Source: Bordetella flabilis (lineage in GTDB: Bacteria; Pseudomonadota; Gammaproteobacteria; Burkholderiales; Burkholderiaceae_B). From it: DNA of 64,000 bases. How positions within the stretch are numbered: the stretch's first letter is position 1; each line of letters opens with the position of its first letter. The notes under the pieces are model-generated. The model had not been told where the DNA came from. It did not search any database and saw only the letters and a list, made by a program, of their open reading frames with translations. A program made the translations under genes and the position numbers. Location of the stretch: positions 930,001-994,000 of the forward strand of contig NZ_CP016172.1 in the NCBI RefSeq assembly GCF_001676725.1, written 5' to 3'. Shown one piece after another: positions 59,732-64,000 of the stretch.

Positions 59732-62533
59732 CTACTCGTCAGGTGGGGATGGGGGTGGGGGCGTGGGATCCAGTTGGCGGCCGGTGCGGGGGTCGTATTG
59801 GACTTCGACGGCGACGATCTGGTCGGTGGGGACGATTTCGAGCCACTGGTCGAAGACCTCGAAGGAGCCGTCCGGGTGTTGCGGGTCGGTGGCGGTGGGT
59901 GTGGCGCGGAAGCCGCCTTGCAGGGGGTAGAAGCCGTGTTCGAAGACTTTGTCGACCGGGGTGGCGCTGACTTTGTTGTCGTCGTCGGTTTCCTGGGGCG
60001 GGTATTGGCCGACCTTGCCGGAATCGGTTTGTTTGTCGCTGACTTTCTGGGCAAGGATTTCCAGGGCTTGCAGCAACGTCTTGCCCTGAAGGTCGGGCTC
60101 GCTGCCAGCGTACATGTCGGTGGGGCCGATGCCGTTCATGCCTTCGACCTGCTTGAGCCAGTTGAGGGCGGCTTTGTTCTTGCCGGGGCGGATGGGGATG
60201 ACGGCTTTTACCCAGGGGGCGTTGAGGAAGGCATTGCGCAGGTCGTCGCCGTCGAGCTGCAGGAGCCAGCCTAGCGATGCGCCGAGGCGGGCCGGGAGGG
60301 AGTCTTCGGTGATGTAGTAGTTGTCCTCGCGGCGCGAGTGCGCGCCGCCCCAACTGACCAGGCTGTCGCGGCTCAGGGCGGTGGAGGGGGGCTTGACCTT
60401 GCCCAGGGGATGGAAGCCGGTCTGGGTGATGGGCAGGGCGGCTGCGGGACCAGGCTGGGCGGCGAGGTACTGGCCGTAATGCGCGCGCGGCTTCCACCAT
60501 TCGGGCGCGACGAAGTAGAGCATTTTGTCGACGTCGAAAATGGAGTCGAGCAATTCGGACACGGCATGGCGCGTGGCGTTGTCCTTGATGGGAATGCCCT
60601 TGGTAAGCATGCGCTGGATCAGGGCGCGATAGACCACGATGCGTTCTTCCTCGCGCAGGTCCTCGTAGCGGCGCGGCGATATCTTGCTGGCGAGCTTGAT
60701 GCGGTCGCGCGCGGCGGAGAGGTATTCCTTGCGATTCAGTTCCGCTTTCTGTTCGGTGAACTCCTTCGCGCGCTGGGCGTTGTCGGTCTCCACCTGCTCG
60801 ATCAGCGCGCGGCGTGGCAACCAATTGAGCTTGGCGCCAATGCGGATGGGCGAATTGCCCTTGAAATTGACATAGTCGAGATGAACGACGAAGGAGACTT
60901 CGGTAATGGGCGTGGCGCTGTCGGGATCGGCTTGCGTCAGGTCACGCACGGACAGTTCGACATCGGCGCCGCCCTTGTCGAACAGGATGTTCGGGTCCAG
61001 GTAATAGCCGGGTTGCGGCGGCGATACGACCTGGCGGAAATCCGCCTGGATGGTTTCCCGGTCGCCCTCGTTCAGGTCGGAATCCACCTCGCGGCCGTTG
61101 CGATAGGCTTCGTCCATGTCGCCGCGGTCGTCGGAGGTCTGGACGAAGGGGATCTCGATGGATACGTCGACGGGGAGAGGCTGGGGTCGCGCCAGCGCTT
61201 CGGGGTGCTGGGGTTCGGCGTCCGGCGTTTTCGCGATGTGGACGAGTTCCGCGATGCCGAGTTGGGCGCCGGGTTCGTCGACGTAGGTCTGCCAGCAAAG
61301 ATAGGTGCCGATATCCTGCACCTGGACGCCGACCTGGCGCATTTTGCGGCGCAGTTCGTAGTTGACCAGCTGCTTGCTGTTGTTCGTCAGGACATAGCGC
61401 TTGCTGGAGGTGTCGGTGGTTTCGGTGATGACGCGCAGCGTGCTCTTGTAGTTCTTGCGGATTTCGGTGGCCAGCTTGTCCGATTGCTGCCGCATCCGCT
61501 TGTGCGCCTGTTCGCGCGCGGTCTGCTGGGTGGCCGACATATCGAAGCTGGCGCTCTGGTTGGTGGTGCCCCACACCCACTTCTGTTCGCCTTTGACGTT
61601 GGCGCCGAATTTGGTCTCGGAGCGGTTGTCGGTCTTGACGGCCTCCGACAGTTCGTCCTGCGTGGTGGTGGCGCTTTCGGTCTTGACGATGGACTCCGCG
61701 AACTCCTCCGTGACCCGCTCGGTGTAGACGCGTCGCGTGCTGACCTCGACGAGCTCGACGGTGGAGCCGGGGCTGATCCAGATATGGCCGACGGGCGACC
61801 CCAGGAAGGTGTCGAACTCGAAGAAGTACTGGCGAAACAGATGGACGATGCCGATGGGGGAGAGGCCGACACGGTCCAGGTCTTTCTTGGGATCGATGAC
61901 GTCGAACGGATCCTCGTAGGCGAGCGGCGCCAACAGCTCGGTCAGTGCTTGCGCCGGTTTGCCGTAGAAGAGTTCGTGCAGGATCGGATGGAGGCCTTCG
62001 GCGCGCAGGGACGCGAGGATGCCGGCGGTGGCCGATTCGCGCGTGGCCTGCGCGTCGACCCAGTCGATGGCTGGCCGGGAATCGCCGCGGTAGGCTTCGC
62101 GTACGGCTTGCCAGTTTTGCGCATACCAGGCGACATACCAATCCCGCACGGGGTTCTGCAGGATGTCGTCCAGCTTGGCGGGGTCCAGGAGATCATCCCA
62201 GATGGCGGGATCGTAGTCCTCAGGGGGCGGCAGGCGCCGTGCCAGTTCCCGCATCAGTATGGTGTCGTGGCGCGGGGTCGGCTCGCGGTCCGCGGTGAGG
62301 AAAGGCTTGATGTCCTCGAGGAAGTGGTCCTGGTTGACTTGCAGGATGTAGCGGGACTTGAATTTGGGCCGGAGCCTGTCGAGCACCGACGCGTGTTCGC
62401 CATAGAGTCCCTTATGCAATCGGTCCAGCGCGCTTTTTGCTTTCCAGCCCAGCAGGGGCTGATAGACGCCGAAGATCTCGCTGGCATAAGGAAGCGTCTG
62501 GGTGAAGCGCTTCAGAAGAGCGTCCCGAATCAT
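59732..62533 (-). CDS. 933-residue protein of unknown function
   Basis: No recognised family and no signal peptide or membrane helix. Residues 1-240 are mixed alpha/beta and rich in Trp and Tyr. Residues about 255-420 look like a beta segment ('HIWISPGSTVELVEVSTRRV') leading into a long charged helix ('AREQAHKRMRQQSDKLATEI') and then 'LVNYELRRKMRQVGVQVQDI'. The C-terminal half includes 'SFVVHLDYVNFKGNSPIRIG' and 'MLYFVAPEWWKPRAHYGQYL'. The tail is proline-rich ('PTPPPPSPPDE'). Possibly a large structural or scaffold protein. Single gene, convergent with the 440-residue gene; the 3' end is G-skewed like its surroundings. Confidence 0.7.
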   Translation of the reverse strand: MIRDALLKRFTQTLPYASEIFGVYQPLLGWKAKSALDRLHKGLYGEHASVLDRLRPKFKSRYILQVNQDHFLEDIKPFLTADREPTPRHDTILMRELARRLPPPEDYDPAIWDDLLDPAKLDDILQNPVRDWYVAWYAQNWQAVREAYRGDSRPAIDWVDAQATRESATAGILASLRAEGLHPILHELFYGKPAQALTELLAPLAYEDPFDVIDPKKDLDRVGLSPIGIVHLFRQYFFEFDTFLGSPVGHIWISPGSTVELVEVSTRRVYTERVTEEFAESIVKTESATTTQDELSEAVKTDNRSETKFGANVKGEQKWVWGTTNQSASFDMSATQQTAREQAHKRMRQQSDKLATEIRKNYKSTLRVITETTDTSSKRYVLTNNSKQLVNYELRRKMRQVGVQVQDIGTYLCWQTYVDEPGAQLGIAELVHIAKTPDAEPQHPEALARPQPLPVDVSIEIPFVQTSDDRGDMDEAYRNGREVDSDLNEGDRETIQADFRQVVSPPQPGYYLDPNILFDKGGADVELSVRDLTQADPDSATPITEVSFVVHLDYVNFKGNSPIRIGAKLNWLPRRALIEQVETDNAQRAKEFTEQKAELNRKEYLSAARDRIKLASKISPRRYEDLREEERIVVYRALIQRMLTKGIPIKDNATRHAVSELLDSIFDVDKMLYFVAPEWWKPRAHYGQYLAAQPGPAAALPITQTGFHPLGKVKPPSTALSRDSLVSWGGAHSRREDNYYITEDSLPARLGASLGWLLQLDGDDLRNAFLNAPWVKAVIPIRPGKNKAALNWLKQVEGMNGIGPTDMYAGSEPDLQGKTLLQALEILAQKVSDKQTDSGKVGQYPPQETDDDNKVSATPVDKVFEHGFYPLQGGFRATPTATDPQHPDGSFEVFDQWLEIVPTDQIVAVEVQYDPRTGRQLDPTPPPPSPPDE

Positions 62534-62744
62534 CGCAGTGTCCCCGCACGTTATGACTGCCGAAGCTCAGATGGCTGACGCACAGTAAAACAAGGGCGAC
62601 CGGAACGGCAAGGCTGTACTTTCGGATACGCCTATTGTCGGAACCGCGATGGGGGAAGTCCTGGGGACCGCCGGGCGGCGGGGAGAGGGGCACGCCTGCG
62701 CCGGACAGGGGGTCTGGGTGGCCGGGCGGAGGGCATGTGGCGGC

Positions 62745-62788
62745 GTCCGTGCGGGAGTGACCGGATGTCCGGCCGCGTCCGCACGGAC
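62745..62788. terminator. nested hairpins after the DUF3606 gene
   Basis: GTCCGTGCGG (62745-62754) pairs perfectly with CCGCACGGAC (62779-62788). Inside the loop, CCGGA-TG-TCCGG (62761-62772) forms a second hairpin. Nine bases beyond the minus-strand stop at 62798. No T tract. Confidence 0.42.
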
Positions 62789-62797
62789 ACGCCGAGG

Positions 62798-62980
62798 TCA
62801 TTTCTTTTGCAGTTGCGCGCGCACTGTTTCGACCGCGGTGGACTCCGCCTGCCGTATGGCCAGGCGCAGCTCGTCAGGGGTGCAATGCAGCTCCTTGGTC
62901 CAGTAGCGCAGTTCCCAATCCTCGTTGACGTTGATACGGGAGCGGTCGCGCGGTCCTCGATCGTTCAGGTCATCAGCCAT
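62798..62980 (-). CDS. DUF3606 protein
   Basis: 60 residues from the ATG at 62980, seven bases after 'ggag'; the adjacent ATG at 62983 is also possible. It contains the DUF3606 core 'DRSRININEDWELRYWTKEL'-like sequence (here INVNEDWELRYWTKEL), then 'CTPDELRLAIRQAES'. The family consists of small soluble helical proteins of unknown function common in proteobacteria. Monocistronic. Confidence 0.83.
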   Translation of the reverse strand: MADDLNDRGPRDRSRINVNEDWELRYWTKELHCTPDELRLAIRQAESTAVETVRAQLQKK

Positions 62981-63127
62981 CATCGTTCTCCATAAAAAAC
63001 GGTGGCCTCGGAGCAAACGGCATGCCGGCCTTGGGAACGCTGGCCTTGCCTGCGCTGCGACCCTGCCGGGCCCCGGCCCCTCCGCTGCGCCATGGATGCC
63101 GGGGGGAAGGTCCGCGCCGCGACCGCC

Positions 63128-63150
63128 TTATCCACAGCATCTGTGGACAA
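63128..63150. promoter_or_regulatory. facing pair of DnaA-box-like sites
   Basis: TTATCCACA (63128-63136) is an exact match to the DnaA-box consensus. Five bases later TGTGGACAA (63142-63150) is the reverse complement of TTGTCCACA, a one-base variant. Together they make an inverted repeat in the spacer between the DUF3606 and hydrolase genes. No dnaA, dnaN or AT-rich unwinding element is nearby. Confidence 0.5.
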
Positions 63151-63259
63151 CCCATGGGATAGGCCGCTGGCAAGCCAAAAAAACAGTGCGGCGCCAAGGA
63201 CTTACCGGTACTGGGCAAGGCGGGCGCAGGGTTCGGCTCCCTGGCTTGGGCCTCGCGCT

Positions 63260-63276
63260 CCGGCGGTGGCCGCCGG
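63260..63276. terminator. hairpin directly after the hydrolase stop
   Basis: CCGGCGG-TGG-CCGCCGG is a perfect seven-pair stem two bases past the minus-strand TAA at 63279-63281. Likely terminator of the hydrolase transcript; lacks a T tract. Confidence 0.4.
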
Positions 63277-63278
63277 CT

Positions 63279-64000
63279 TTACGCGAGACCGTGGGCTTCC
63301 CTCGCGAAGGCCGCCAGTTCACGATTGAACCGCCCCACGTCTTCCTGGAATGGCGAATGGCCGCAGTCGTCGAACCATGAAATCCGGGCATGCGGGATCG
63401 CCTGCGCGATCATGCGCGCCCCTTCGGGCAGCACCACGGTGTCATGCGTTCCCTGCGTAATCAAGGTCGGGACCCGGACCTTGCGCAATGCCGCGATCGT
63501 CGCCTCCGGATCGGTCCGCCACCCCGACGCCGCCCGGCGTACCTCTGGGGGCACCAGCATGTTGTAGCAGAGCGCCCGCTCGTACAGCGCCGCGGCTGGC
63601 CGCCGGTGATAGCACGCATTCAGGAAGTCGATGGTCTGCTGGATCTGCTGCGCCAATGCCGGCTCCGCCTGCGCCTGAGGTGGCGCCTGCGGCGTGGCCG
63701 GCCCCGCGGCGCGTGGATCCTCGATGACCCGCGACCCCACGAAATTGATGCCCGCGAGCGCCGCGTCGCCGTAACGCATCAGGTACTGGCGCAATATCCG
63801 CCCACCCATGGACCAGCCCACCACGACGGGCCGTTGCAGCGACCTGGCCTTCAACACCGCGGCCAGGTCGTCGGCCCAGGCCGTATCGTGCCGGTACGCC
63901 TGCGCCTGCAGCGGCTTGTCGGAGGCGCCGTGGCCGCGCACGTCGTACGCCACCAGGCGGAATTCGCGCGCCAGCTCGCTGGCGATCTGCGGTGCGAAGC
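63279..64000 (-). CDS. alpha/beta-hydrolase, 3' part
   Basis: The frame continues out of the window at base 64000, so the N-terminus is missing; about 240 codons are seen. Visible: oxyanion-region 'RLVAYDVRGHGASDKP', nucleophile elbow 'VVVGWSMGGRI' (GxSxG with Ser), the acid in 'LITQGTHDTVVLPEGA' and the catalytic His in 'FDDCGHSPFQED'. A complete triad indicates an active esterase, lactonase or haloperoxidase-like enzyme. A hairpin follows the stop. Confidence 0.9.
   Translation of the reverse strand, partial: FAPQIASELAREFRLVAYDVRGHGASDKPLQAQAYRHDTAWADDLAAVLKARSLQRPVVVGWSMGGRILRQYLMRYGDAALAGINFVGSRVIEDPRAAGPATPQAPPQAQAEPALAQQIQQTIDFLNACYHRRPAAALYERALCYNMLVPPEVRRAASGWRTDPEATIAALRKVRVPTLITQGTHDTVVLPEGARMIAQAIPHARISWFDDCGHSPFQEDVGRFNRELAAFAREAHGLA

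Noticed and set aside
60338..62578. A 746-codon plus-strand frame over the 933-residue gene
   Set aside because: The minus-strand product has balanced composition with realistic helices and strands; the plus frame is Gly/Asp/Val-rich with no structure of its own.
63128..63150. Chromosomal or plasmid replication origin
   Set aside because: Only two DnaA-like boxes, with no dnaA, rep or parAB genes, AT-rich unwinding region or iterons.
1..64000. tRNA, rRNA, riboswitch or tmRNA genes
   Set aside because: No cloverleaf, rRNA core or recognisable riboswitch consensus was seen by eye in the spacers; a covariance-model scan would be needed to exclude small RNAs.

Overview
The window is very GC-rich, densely coding DNA with almost no AT-rich spacers. 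It carries six intact and one decayed tripartite-tricarboxylate-type periplasmic binding proteins (the Bug/TctC family), which are hugely expanded in Bordetella, Achromobacter and relatives. With the DUF802/DUF3348/DUF2894 cluster and the intradiol dioxygenase and MHS transporter set, this suggests a beta-proteobacterium of the Alcaligenaceae, most likely a Bordetella or close relative, probably environmental. It reads as chromosome: no rRNA, tRNA, CRISPR, insertion sequence or phage module was seen.

Layout. 1-2002: end of an efflux operon (HlyD-type adaptor, DUF2955 membrane protein, small transporter-suffix protein). 2189-3521: AraC regulator and a cupin. 3607-6444 (minus): three envelope genes (HdeD-like fusion with a C-terminal NCSS module, LprI-like, DUF4105). 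6868-12789: IclR regulator, polar amino-acid ABC transporter, hutD, hutF and hutG, a lower-histidine-pathway operon with overlapping genes. 12822-16362: a small unknown gene, an enolase-superfamily gene with its Bug gene, and a shattered Bug pseudogene. 16456-21917: GntR regulator divergent from MFS, atypical SDR, Bug and MmgE/PrpD genes. 21947-23809: Tat-exported PhoX with a candidate Pho box. 24164-31234: a 2356-residue glycine-rich autotransporter. 31377-33194: ABC exporter.

33581-39006: two enolase-superfamily genes alternating with two Bug genes, divergent from a LysR gene. 39224-42071: a diguanylate cyclase with an intact I-site and a DHA2-type exporter. 42308-46596: intradiol dioxygenase, amidohydrolase, MHS-type symporter and LysR. 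46641-53193: a symmetric operon Bug / enolase-superfamily / 2-hydroxyacid dehydrogenase / enolase-superfamily / Bug, divergent from a LysR gene. 53190-57723: four overlapping genes (DUF3348, DUF802, OmpA-like, DUF2894) whose two central products look like a ZorA/ZorB or MotA/MotB-type ion-driven stator. 57923-62533: two convergent unknown genes flanking a G-skewed, palindrome-rich spacer with long inverted repeats. 62798-64000: DUF3606 protein, a facing pair of DnaA-box-like sites, and the 3' part of an alpha/beta-hydrolase gene.

The recurrent theme is catabolic prospecting. Five sugar-acid-type enolase-superfamily enzymes are each next to a periplasmic solute receptor, mostly under a divergent LysR regulator, and no TctA/TctB membrane subunits are present. 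The most interesting undescribed candidate is the four-gene stator-like envelope system at 53190-57723, with nine perfect-length 11-residue repeats in its tail. The giant autotransporter, the HdeD/NCSS fusion and the 933-residue orphan protein come next.
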